Positions 24,560-34,838 of a DNA stretch of 64,000 bases are shown here, piece by piece. Each line of letters starts with the position of its first letter. Position 1 is the stretch's first letter. The DNA lies in NCBI GenBank assembly GCA_033439265.1, contig JAVTVX010000020.1:19734001-19798000 (forward strand). Direction: 5' to 3'. The stretch comes from Dillenia suffruticosa. Its lineage: Eukaryota > Streptophyta > Magnoliopsida > Dilleniales > Dilleniaceae. The position numbers were made by a program, and so were the translations under genes. The notes below the pieces were generated by a model that was not told the DNA's origin, did not search any database, and saw only the letters and a list, made by a program, of their open reading frames with translations.

Positions 24560-24905
24560 GCAGTAAGAAGAGTACCTGTATATCTCTATTTACGATAGAG
24601 ACTGAGCTAGTAGTATGCTCAATTGCAGTTCATGAGAATAGTTGGTTTCAGAAATTTTCTGAGAGACTTAGAGGTTGTGACAGATAGTGGGAGGTCAGTG
24701 ATGATTATTGTGATAATCAGACCGACACTGTCAACAAATGAGACCCTAAGTATAATAGTAAAACCAAACACATTGATACCGAAGACCACTTTATGAGAGA
24801 TATTACCGAGAAGGGTATTGTGACATCTAAATACACCTTGACATACAGCATGAGAGCTGATCTCTTCAGAAAACCCGTTGTGAGAGATTCCTTTGTGAGA
24901 TAAGG
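24560..24905 (+). pseudogene. Copia RNase H remnant
   Basis: The sequence aligns by eye to the RNase H of the minus-strand element at 9831-10187 (for example GTGACAGATAGTGGGAGGTC against its GCAGATAGTGGAAGGTC) but is broken by many stops. This is the end of pol. Confidence 0.65.
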
Positions 24906-26067
24906 AATCATTGGGTTTAGTGTACTTTAACATTTCTCCTTATATACTGTTTTAGATGCTTATTTTAATATATGACATGTATGCATTATTGAGTCACATA
25001 TTTATTTCATACATCATTTGTTGTCATATATTATGATCTTGTGATAAAAGATGTGTCAGGCAGGCGTGGTTGACTCTCTCACACGAGTGACCACCTCCGA
25101 CTCTGAGTGAGCGGAGATGAGACGGATTCTAGTTGTAAGAGACTTTGAGAGTAGCCCTACTAGAACATAAGTTGCCCTGATATGTGTTCAGGATGAGGTC
25201 ATATGTGATATGACCGGCATGGAAATACCCACATCCATGTTGCCTGTAAGTAGCCAGGTTTGAGATCTCAGATATCACCTGCGATTTGTGATATTGTCTC
25301 TGAGTTGCTCTCTCTGAGATCTCTGGGTAAAGTCTTATGTGTAGACTGAGTCCCGTACCTGTACAGTGTTAGAGAAATCTGACATATGCCCTTTGAGAGA
25401 TGGAGGAATAACACTGTGGCACGTGTTTCATACCACGTGTGATGAGACGACCATGGGATAGTGAGAGCTATTATTTGAGACGATAGTTTGATCTTGATCC
25501 CCGTTCCCACTGTGTGAGACCTGAGATCCATTGGGTGGGATCTCTTATGCTCTTATTACTTTCGGCTGTCTCTAGAAGTTTGGGTTCAGTGTTGCTACTT
25601 TAGTCTGTTTACCTATAGCCCGGAAGATAAATTGAGGTCTAAGGGGTAAGTCTAGGAAAGCAGCTGAATTGAGACCGATAGATTCGAGTTTGGGAAAAGG
25701 AAGACCAATAGACATTACATCATTGTCATGTATTCATAGGTCGACCTATTGTGTTAATCCATGTTGGGATTCAAACATAATAATGAATACATAGTCGAGC
25801 AAATTGATTGGGGATCACTTTCGATGAGGAAAGTGGCTCGATGGATGTAAATGCATTGAGTCTGGGGTATAGCGAGTTATTTTTATACTAACAGTGACTA
25901 CTCGATCATCCTAACAGGTGTATCGAGAAGTCTTTGCTTGCAGGTGCACTCGCCGATCGCACGACGCCCAATCCAGTATGAAGGTCTAGTAGGGTGATGT
26001 GATAGATCGTATGAATTGCGATCTTGTGATTGACGGAAGTGAAATGCCCTAATGTGCAAATGGGAGA
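24906..26067 (+). other. Conserved non-coding 3' region of the copia family
   Basis: No frame is present, yet it aligns along most of its length to the reverse complement of 8692-9830. Clear blocks include CCATGTTGGGATT, ATAGTCGAGCAAAT, CATTGAGTCTGGGGTATAG and CTCGATCATCCTAA. It ends in the polypurine tract before the 3' LTR. Confidence 0.7.
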
Positions 26068-26563
26068 TATTGGTTATTGATGCTCATTATGGGCATTTGG
26101 GTAATTAAGGAATGGGGTAACTCCCATCCTTAATTACCATTAACCAATATTTTGGTAACCCCCCACCAATTAAGTGATATTGGTCTTACCTTCCTTCTGG
26201 GAGAAAAAACAATGGAGGTAACTCTCCTTCTCCTACCTTGTGGGGTGGATAGCAGCCATGGGAGGAAACCATGATGGAAGCTAGGGTTTTGCACAACATA
26301 TTCTCTAGAGAGAGAAAATAGAGAGAGGGATGGAGATTTTCGCGTAGGAAAATCTCCCATCGTCAGACGATTCACTCGACACGAGGCTTGAGGCGTCGTG
26401 GATTTGAGGTGGTGGTTCGATTGCGTGATCACCATCCGACCGTGCGATCCGTTCGAGGGACATCGCGACACGGTGGATTTTGGAGACCGCCCAATAGAGG
26501 TATTTATCCCGAAAATTCCGATCTATTTAATTCTCGCTTTCGCATGCGCGATGAAATCCAACA
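26068..26563 (+). repeat. 3' LTR of the copia element
   Basis: About 97-98% identical to 19529-20024. It starts TATTGG where the 5' LTR has TGTTGG, and ends AAATCCAACA followed by the target duplication TGATT. Confidence 0.92.
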
Positions 26564-26912
26564 TGATTAAAAGATCAAACATACTTATCCATTAGATCAA
26601 TTGTCAATTGATAGGACTATATAGTTGTTGTATTTAAAATATTCTGCTAATTAAACACACATGATATTAAGTATATACACAAATTTGCCCCTTTCTATTT
26701 AGAAAAGACCATTCAAGGATTGAACTTAAGACTTCCGGTAAAGATGAAAGTTGTAAATTCATCCCCAGTCATAGTAGAAAACAAAGGCCAAAAAAAAAAA
26801 ACGTGGGTCTTGGGGATTATTGTTTTTTAAGTTGGATTTTCGTTGAATTCTACATTGAGAGGGGATTATACCTGCATTTACGTAGAATTTTCCATGCAGG
26901 ACATTTCACGTC

Positions 26913-26920
26913 TATAAAAA
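26913..26920 (+). promoter_or_regulatory. TATA box of secreted-peptide gene 2
   Basis: TATAAAAA lies 124 bp before the proposed start at 27037. A leader starting near 26945 would contain one upstream ATG at 26999. Confidence 0.55.
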
Positions 26921-26998
26921 GGATACCAACTTCTGAGACCAAAACCATCACACACCAAGCATCCATTGTCTACCTGCTCTCTTTTCTTCATAGCATCA

Positions 26999-27040
26999 AT
27001 GGCCCTTTCGAGCAAACTTTCACAAAAACTGCATCAATGA
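26999..27040 (+). promoter_or_regulatory. Upstream ORF overlapping the start of peptide gene 2
   Basis: ATG at 26999 opens a 13-codon frame (MALSSKLSQKLHQ) whose TGA stop overlaps the ATG of the main frame in the arrangement ATGA at 27037-27040. It could reduce translation of the main frame or allow termination-reinitiation. Alternatively the two frames were once one and a single base has been lost between them. Confidence 0.45.
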
Positions 27041-27213
27041 TGCTTCTTTTGTTCTTGATCTTCACAACCTCTTATTCACAGAATGGGCCCCTCGATGAGC
27101 CAATGCCTCGAAAAATGCATCTGAAGTCGCCATTGGTTTGGCTTATGCGGGTTCCCACGCCGCCTTCTGGTCCTTCTCCAACTATTCCTTCTGCTTCTTC
27201 TTCCAACCCTTGA
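27037..27213 (+). CDS. Small secreted protein with an IDA/PIP-like proline motif, gene 2
   Basis: The 58-residue frame starts MMLLLFLIFTTSYS, a short signal peptide, followed by QNGPLDEPMPRKMHLK and the motif RVPTPPSGPSPTIP at residues 38-51, seven residues from the C-terminus. VPTPPSGPSP strongly resembles the IDA-like peptide core (VPIPPSGPS) but lacks the KRHN ending. Precursor size and the C-terminal position of the motif fit a processed signalling peptide. I chose ATG 27037 because the frame upstream reads through the leader and TATA box. Gene 1 (13785) shares the motif. A second ATG at 27040 is equally possible. Ligand function is inference. Confidence 0.6.
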   Translation: MMLLLFLIFTTSYSQNGPLDEPMPRKMHLKSPLVWLMRVPTPPSGPSPTIPSASSSNP

Positions 27214-28140
27214 GATGCCCTTGAGCAACCTCAAAACGATACTGAGTGAAAAAAATAAGGACATGAATATCCATGTAATGATTATAATTTTCCTTCTTTT
27301 TCTTTGTTTAGGTACTTTTACGGAATCACTGCAATTTACTGTTCTAGTATTATTGATATATACTGGTTTGTAATAGTTCCTAGTATGAGGGAACTAACCA
27401 CTATGAAATTTGCAGAAAAATTACTAATAAAGGATTACATTTTCCGATTGTGTTATTTTATTCTTAATTAATATGTTTAATATTGTACCTTTGGAAATCA
27501 TTTTTTTAATCAAAATTATGGGAAGATTTTTGGCTTTTATTATTGTATTTTCAAGAAGTGCAGCAATAGATAATTGAAAACATGGGTTTGGTGGGTACTG
27601 GGTTAAATATGGATAAGCAAAGCTTTTGGCTTAAATATTTATTAGTTTAATGATTTGAATTTTTTTAGGTTCTTACGTTCCTCTTGGGATTTCGTTTGCT
27701 TCGGGAATACAGAGGTAGGTAACTCAAACAATTGAAATGGTCTGTCATCGTGAAATGGACGCATTGATTTTCATCACATGACGTAATCATATTACAACTT
27801 TATTTTAAAAAAAAAAGTATTATTGAACCTTTAACAAAATCGTTCCCCGCCTTAAAATGCATTCTCTTTATGTTCCTTAACTTTTAATGGATAAAAATAT
27901 TTTAATTTATTGCATTTTTATTATTTGATAATTAAAATATTTATTGGCAAATATATAATTGTGTCAAATAAATAAATATTTAATGTTGAAATAATATTTG
28001 AAATATATTTACTTTTTTAGCTTGTTTTAATTGTCTTTATTTAATTTATGTTGCTTATAATATTTTTAATTAAAACATTATTTTTTATAAAAATAGAAAT
28101 TAAATTGTCCTAAAAAAATATATTAATAACCAAATCATTT
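27214..28140. other. AT-rich intergenic sequence, no gene
   Basis: 3' flank of peptide gene 2, with a possible poly-A signal AATAAAG at 27427-27433. From about 27780 it is more than 75% AT with no recognisable repeat or frame. Confidence 0.6.
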
Positions 28141-28239
28141 TTTAGGGAGACATATACAGATCCGAACCCAAAAAAAAAATTTTAAATAACCTATGAGGGG
28201 AAGTAATTCCATAAATGAACTCTATTTGTTGCGAGTTGT

Positions 28240-28930
28240 ACCTGCGACAACCTATATTACGGGTTGAATCCGCAACATAGTGTTGTGTCACCATGACAGA
28301 GGGCATAGCGTGTTGCGTTTTCAAGACACGACACAATATATCGAGTCTCTAAGACACAACATTGCCCCTGCCCACGATGCTCCTCTCGCTCCCGCGGCAC
28401 ATCACCGCGGAGGGGGAGGAATGTCGTGGAGGGAGAGAGAGAGCCGTAAGGGGGGAGAGAGAGAAGAGTGCCGCAGGGGAGAGAGGGAGGGAGGACCGCC
28501 ACGGAGGGAGGGAGGGAGGGAGGATTGTCGCGGGAGCCGCAAAGGGGGAGGAGTATTGTGGGGCGAGAGAGAGAGAGTTGCGCGGGGTGGGCGGGGGGAG
28601 AGTTGTGGAGGGAGAGAGTGAGGGAGGGAGGACTATTGCGAGGGGGAGGATTGCTACGGTAGTCGAGCAGGGGGAGGAGTGCTGCAGGGGGAGAGAGAGA
28701 GAGGGAGGATAGACGAGGGGGGAGGGAGGGGGGAGGGAGGAGGGAGAGAGGAGCGTCGCGGGCGACGACGAGGAGAGAGAGAGAGTCGTGTGCGGGGGAG
28801 GGAGAGAGAGCCGTGGACGGGAGAGTGAGGGAGAGAGGAGCACCATAGGTGGCGGAGGAAAGGAAAATGTTGCATTTTGAAGACGTGACATACTTATATT
28901 GTGGCTCAAAATACGACACATGAGATTTAT
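28240..28930. repeat. Purine-rich (GGGAG)n-like block flanked by inverted-type arms
   Basis: From about 28400 to 28860 the plus strand is almost entirely G and A (degenerate GGGAGAGAGAG units, with a GCGGGGGGAG run). Outer segments GTTGCGTTTTCAAGACACGA (28312-28331) and GTTGCATTTTGAAGACGTGA (28869-28888) are similar to each other. The arginine/glycine-rich (plus) and proline/serine-rich (minus) frames across it reflect composition and are not called. Confidence 0.65.
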
Positions 28931-29439
28931 GAATAGAATTAATTTTTATTAGAGATTATCTACAAAAAGTTTTTTTTTATATATATATCCGTACATGACT
29001 TTTCTAGGCGGTCCGAAAAGGTTCACCCTTTCTGGTCTGACCAATTGCAGTCACGTAAATCCCTGTACGAATCGAAATTCTTTCCCTTGCGTCAATTTTG
29101 GTGGGCCAACAATTAACCCTAATCTTCAAAATTTGAAAAACCGCAAAATTTCATAAATCCAACTTAACCACCATTTCTTTCCTAAACAACCATTCGTCCA
29201 CCTGAAACCAAATCCCACGAATGAAATCAGCGAGTACAGTAGGTGAGTGGGCGAAAATGGCAGAGAAATTTTGTGCAAACGAAGAAGAAAAATCAGCAAT
29301 TGAATCCATTTGGGGAACCGAAGCTTTCACTTTCTTACTCTCATTAGCTTCAAAGAATTCACTTTCCGACTTCGATTCGCAGATTGGCGACTCAGTGGTT
29401 CAACAGGGTTTATCCCAAATCGTCGAGGTTCAAATTGGA

Positions 29440-29889
29440 TGATGCAAGAGAAGATGATCTCAATGACAATTCCTAAGTAGGATTAAGTAGGGGAATGGAG
29501 AAACTCAATCGAACTTAGAAACAAGATGAATTTTCATTGATGAATGAGAGAACATTCACGAGGATGGTTCTGACAACAAGATTACAGAGAGGGGAGAGAG
29601 AAGGGAAGGAAAAGTGGGATTCAGATTATGAAGAAAAAGACACCTACAATGGTTTCAGTCCTGCTCTATATCAGAGTCAGTTTCCATCCTAACTAACTAA
29701 GCAACTCACTAACAACCATCCTAGCTAACTAGCTAACTGACTAATCAACCGTCCTAACTAACTAGCCAACTCACTAACAACACTGCTCTATGACTTCAAC
29801 TGTGACTTCAACTTCTCTGCAACCTCATTACAACACTGCTACAACGCTGTTCTATGACTTCAGCTTCTCTGCCACCTCATTATGCATCA
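29440..29889 (-). repeat. 3' LTR of the Reina-type element
   Basis: It starts TGATGCAAGAG and ends TTATGCATCA in plus-strand reading. It contains degenerate CTAACTAA repeats (29690-29780) and two CTATGACTTCA units. Confidence 0.92.
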
Positions 29890-29918
29890 ATCCCTTTCCC
29901 TTCAGAAGATCCTTGGCC

Positions 29919-32900
29919 TCAAGGATCGAAAGTAGGATACTTTTGCTTGAAATCATGCCAATTAACCCATAAAGCATCTTCAGGAAAACCATTGCTCCAC
30001 TGGACCAAAACTTGTGTAACAGCAGCATTCCCACGCTTTACTACCCGTCTGTCCAAGATTGCCACAGGTTCCAGTAGAAGTTGTCCTTGATCATTGACGT
30101 CCCTGGGCAATTGAGGGGCCACTAGTTGGTGTCCAACCTTCTTTTTGAGTAGGGACACATGGAAGGTAGGATGAATCTTAGCATCACTAGGGAGCTGCAA
30201 TTGATATGCTACTTTACCTACTCTGGCTTGAATCAGGAAGGGCCCAAAGTATCTTGGTGATAGTTTATGACAGTGATGAGCTTTCAGAGAATGCTGTCTA
30301 TATGGTTGGAGTTTAACATATACCCAGTTCCCAACTGAAAATTCTCTATCAGTTCTCTTTTTGTCTGCCAACTGTTTCATCCTATTTTGAGCATTACTGA
30401 GGTGGTGTTTAAGATTATGAATGAAGCACTCCCTTGCCGTTAAACTCTTATCAACAGCGTCTACATCAGAAAAACTAGGGAGATAGGGGTAATGAATAGG
30501 GGGTTCCTGCCCATATAATACTTGAAAAGGGGTTGTCCTTATGGCTGTGTGGTAGTTAGTATTGTACCAAAATTCTACCAAGGGCAGCCATCTCGCCCAT
30601 TCCTTAGGTTTATCACTAACCATACATTGTAAATAGTGCTCTAAGCATCTGTTCACTACCTCAGATTGGCCATCAGACTGGGGATGATAGGCTGAGGAAA
30701 ATTGCAAATTCACCCACTGCAGTCTGAATAATTCTTTCCAAAATTGACTGAGAAACACCTTGTCCCTATCACTTACAATGGTTCTGGGCATGCCATGCAA
30801 CTTAAAGACTGAATCCATGAAGGCTTGAGCCACCGTTACAGCAGAGTAAGGGTGGGACAAAGGAATAAAATGTGCATATTTGCTTAATCTGTCCACTACG
30901 ACAAAAATCACAGATTTTTCGTAAGAATTGGGAAGTCCTTCTATAAAATCCATGGTTATATCACTCCATACCAAAGTAGGAATGGGTAAGGGTTATAGGA
31001 GGCCAGGATAAGCACTATTATCTGTTTTGCATCGTTGGCAGACTTCACATTCTGCAATGGCCTTAGCAACTTCCAAGTACATGTGTTTCCAGTAGAATGA
31101 CTGTTTAAGTTTCTTGTAAGAGACTTCCACTCCTGAATGACCTCCAGTAGCACTAGAGTGCCATAATTGAATTAATTTGAGACGTAATTCAGGTACATTG
31201 CCCACCATAATCTTACCCTTTCTGCACAAGATTCCATTTACCCAAGAGTAATGTTTAATAGTTCTTCCATCTTGTAGTTGTGACAGTAGTTTTTCGAGTT
31301 TATCATCAACTTGCCAACTTTGTTGGATTTCAGACATAAGGTTTGTGCTAATAGTTGTCATCGCTTGGATTTCTGATTCCTTAAGCTCCATAGGTCTCCG
31401 AGATAGGGCATCTGCCACCACATTTTCAACTCCTTTCTTGTATACTACTGAAAAATCATAGCCTAAGAGCTTAACCAGCCATTTTTGCTGAGCTGGAGTC
31501 GAGATTTTCTGGTCTAGGATGTACTTCAAGCTCTGATGATCTGTTCTTATCACAAAGTGAGTCCCAACCAGATAAGGCCTCCATTTCTGCACTGCTAATA
31601 CCACTGCTAGCAGTTCCTGCTCATAGACAGGTAAAGCTCTATGCCTGGGGACTAAAGCCTTGCTGAAAAAAGCTACTGGTCTATTATTCTGCAATAACAC
31701 TGCTCCTACTCCACAGTTAGAAGCATCAGTTTCTACCACAAATTCCTTCGTAAAATCTGGTAGTGTAAGAATTGGAGCTCGACACAAAGCATCCTTCAAT
31801 TTTTCAAAAGCAACTATTGAATCATCAGTCCAAATGAAGCCGTGCTTCTTTAACATATCAGTAAGTGGCTTAGCTAAGATCCCATAATACTGAATAAACT
31901 TCCTATAGTAAACTGTAAGCCCGAGAAACCCTCGTAGCTCTTTGACAGATTTAGGTTGAGGCCATTCCTTAATGGCTTTTAATTTTTCAGGTTCAGCTCT
32001 AACCCCTGAATGATCAATGATGTGTCCCAAATATTGGATTTGTGTGACAGCAAAAGAACATTTGCTTCCCTTAAGTTTCAGTTGATGTTTCCTCAAAAGA
32101 TCAAGGACTGTCCTTAGCTGCACTAAGTGCTCCTGTTCAATCTTGCTGTAAATGAGGATATCATCAAAAAATACTAACACAAACTGCCTTAAGTAGGGTC
32201 TAAACACATCATTCATAAGCTTTTGAAAAGTTGATGGGGCATTGGTTAACCCAAAAGGCATGACTAAAAACTCATAGTGCCCATCATGAGTCCTAAAAGC
32301 AGTTTTTTCAATGTCATCAATGTGCATTCTGACCTGATGATACCTTGACCTCAAGTCCAGTTTTGAAAATATGCGGGAGCCAAATAATTCATCTAATAAC
32401 TCCTCGATTAAGGGGATGGGGAACTTGTCCTTGATAGTAACCTCATTGAGTTTCCTGTAATCAATGCACATTCGCCATGATCCATCCTTTTTCTTGACTA
32501 ACACCACAGGAGCTGAGTAAGGACTAGTACTAGGTCTTATAATGCCATTAGAGAGCATTTCTTTGATCAGCCCCTCAAGCTCAGTCTTCTGAAAATTTGG
32601 ATATCTATAAGGTCTCACATTTACAGGGTTCACCCCTGCTTTTAAAATGATCTTGTGATCACATCTTCTTGATGGAGGTAACTCCATTATTTCTCCAAAA
32701 ATATCAGAATATTCAAACAGAAGCTCTTGCAGAAAAGAGTGAAAAGGAGTAACAGATTCAGGGTGTTCAGCCGTGGTTACCTTGGCTAATGAAAGTTGTG
32801 GTTGAGGATTACTTTTAGGGGCCTGCACTTCATCTTGTTTCAGCTGGATTAAACACAGTCTTGCAGACTGCGCCTGAGAAGGGGTTTTCAAAAGTTTCTG

Positions 32901-34355
32901 CATCTTTGACACTTTAATGATCTTCAGCTCAGTTGATCCCCTCAACACCACCTTCTTTCCTTTATAAGTGAACTCCATTCTGAGGGTTTCAAAATTCCAG
33001 GTGATGTTGCCAAGTGTTGACAACCATTGAACTCCCAACACTACATCACACCCTTTGATAGGTAGTACCATAACTTTTGTGCAGAATTCCTGTCCACGCA
33101 TTACCCATTTGAATTCAGGACACATGGTGGAAGTTTGAAGTTTACCCCCATCAGCCATTGCTACTGACATAGCTCCTACGTCTTGTGTTTTCAGTCCATA
33201 TTTGATCACCATCTCGGGGTGAATGAAATTATGGGAACTTCCTCCATCTAGTAATATACAAAAATCAACCTTCCCTATGTGACCATGTACCCTCATGGTG
33301 TGGAAATTGGGAAGTGCCATACATGACATTGCTTGCACTGATATATGCGCATTGACAGCCTCATCTTCTAACACAATGGTGTCATCTCCTGCGCTCCCTT
33401 CTTCTTCATCATTCTCTTGCCACATTTCCACCCTATACAACTGTTTTACCTGACATTTGTGACCCATTTCATACTTTTCATTACACCAAAAACATAATCC
33501 TTTCTTCCTTTTTTCATCCAACTCTGCTGATGTAAGAGTTCTAAAGGGTTTCCTGGAAGGTCCTTGCTGAATGTGTCGTGGTAGGGGTAGAAGTGCTGAA
33601 TTATCTTTGGCTGGAGGTCTGTTACTTTCAAAAGCAGTTATCACTTTCCCCTGAACTCCTTTCCAGTTTCTCGAAGTTGCTGAAAACCTTTTTTCCTCCA
33701 GTTTAGCTAACCCAACAACATGGGATAAGGTTTTAGGCATAAACATCTTTACAGTGATCTGAATTTCTTCCTTCAGTCCACTCACAAAACAACTCACAGC
33801 ATATGATTCAGGTAACTCCACTCGATTAAGGAGTTCCTCAAATTTTTCTTGATACTCATCTACTGTTCCCTTTTGTTTGAGATTCATCAACTCACCCATA
33901 GGGTCATCATACATTGTATTACCAAATCTAGCAGCCAAATTCCTCACATAATCTTCCCAATTAGGTAAATCACGAGTAAATCTAGATTTCATGAATACCT
34001 GATGCCACTGGAGGGCTCTTCCTTCCAAATGCATAGCTGCCAGCCTTACTTTTGATTCTGGAGGCATTTCATCAACTTCAAAGAATTGTTCACATTTATA
34101 CAACCAATCACGAAAATCATCTCCATGGAATCTAGGAAATTCAAGCCTGGAGAGCCTGGTAGCAGCTGAATTTCCAGGTCCACCCATTCCTGATTGCCGT
34201 GGAGAGTTATGGATACTTCTCGAGTGATTTTCTAAAACCAGAGATCTGAGAGCATCCAGTTTTCTGTCAAGAACTTCCTTATGCTCTTTGAATAAAGCCT
34301 TCATCATTTCTTCCAACTTTCTATTCGAATCTTGAGATCGAGTTCCCTCTGCCAT
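29919..34355 (-). pseudogene. Reina-type gag-pol polyprotein, open except for one stop
   Basis: I chose ATG 34355 (MAEGTRSQDS) because in-frame sequence before it lies in the primer-binding site and LTR. Numbering from the upstream TTG at 34397: gag core (about 85-240); zinc knuckle CFWCNEKYEMGHKC (302-315); aspartic protease LLDGGSSHNF (D384); reverse transcriptase with KKKDGSWRMCIDYRKL and FFDDILIYS (D745, D746); RNase H with VVETDASNCGVGAVL and RTDHQSLKYIL; integrase zinc domain ending CEVCQRC. A TAA at 30993-30995, most simply a CAA change, interrupts the integrase. The same frame continues with D, D and E of DD35E (residues 9, 69 and 105 of the distal part), the GPF motif and a chromodomain. 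Otherwise no frameshift was found. Confidence 0.9.
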
Positions 34356-34376
34356 CAGAGTGATTCCTAACCAAAG

Positions 34377-34388
34377 CTCTGATACCAA
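34377..34388 (-). other. Primer-binding site (tRNA-iMet) of the Reina-type element
   Basis: The plus strand GCTCTGATACCA gives TGGTATCAGAGC on the minus strand, two bases inside the 5' LTR. Confidence 0.9.
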
Positions 34389-34389
34389 T

Positions 34390-34838
34390 TGATGCAAGAG
34401 AAGATGATATCAATGACAATTCCTAAGTAGGATTAAGTAGGGGAATGGAGAAACTCAATCGAACTTAGAAACAAGATGAATTTTCATTGATGAATGAGAG
34501 AACATTCACGAGGATGGTTCTGACAACAAGATTACAGAGAGGGGAGAGAGAAGGGAAGAAAAGTGAGATTCAGATTATGAAGAAAAAGACACCTACAATG
34601 GTTTCAGTCCTGTTCTATATCAGAGTCAGTTTCCATCCTAACTAACTAAGCAACTCACTAACAACCATCCTAGCTAACTAGCTAACTGACTAATCAACCG
34701 TCCTAACTAACTAGCCAACTCACTAACAACACTGCTCTATGACTTCAACTGTGACTTCAACTTCTCTGCAACCTCATTACAACACTGCTACAACGCTGTT
34801 CTATGACTTCAGCTTCTCTGCCACCTCATTATGCATCA
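34390..34838 (-). repeat. 5' LTR of the Reina-type element
   Basis: Near-identical to 29440-29889. The primer-binding site abuts its left end. Confidence 0.92.

Larger units (their letters stand above)
19529..26563 (+). mobile_element. Full-length Ty1/copia retrotransposon with dead coding region
   Basis: Two 496-bp LTRs (19529-20024 and 26068-26563) differ at about a dozen positions, so are roughly 97-98% identical. A perfect 5-bp duplication TGATT flanks the element (19524-19528 and 26564-26568). A tRNA-iMet primer-binding site follows the 5' LTR and a polypurine tract (AATGGGAGA) precedes the 3' LTR. Inside, in order, are traces of gag zinc knuckle, integrase, reverse transcriptase and RNase H, all broken. 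The 3' LTR begins TA instead of TG. A long non-coding stretch separates pol from the 3' LTR. Confidence 0.92.
29440..34838 (-). mobile_element. Young Reina-type chromovirus (Ty3/gypsy) in the bHLH pseudogene
   Basis: LTRs of 450 bp (29440-29889) and 449 bp (34390-34838) differ at about four positions, near 99% identity. Flanks are TTGGA (29435-29439) and TTAGA (34839-34843), a 5-bp target duplication with one change. The primer-binding site lies inside the right LTR boundary. Size (5.4 kb), short LTRs, one gag-pol frame and a C-terminal chromodomain match the Reina clade. The element interrupts the N-terminal coding region of the bHLH gene, antisense to it. Confidence 0.93.

Noticed and set aside
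28257-28919. Minus-strand frame of 220 codons and several plus-strand frames
   Set aside because: Proline/serine-rich or glycine/arginine-rich translations of a purine-only repeat block.
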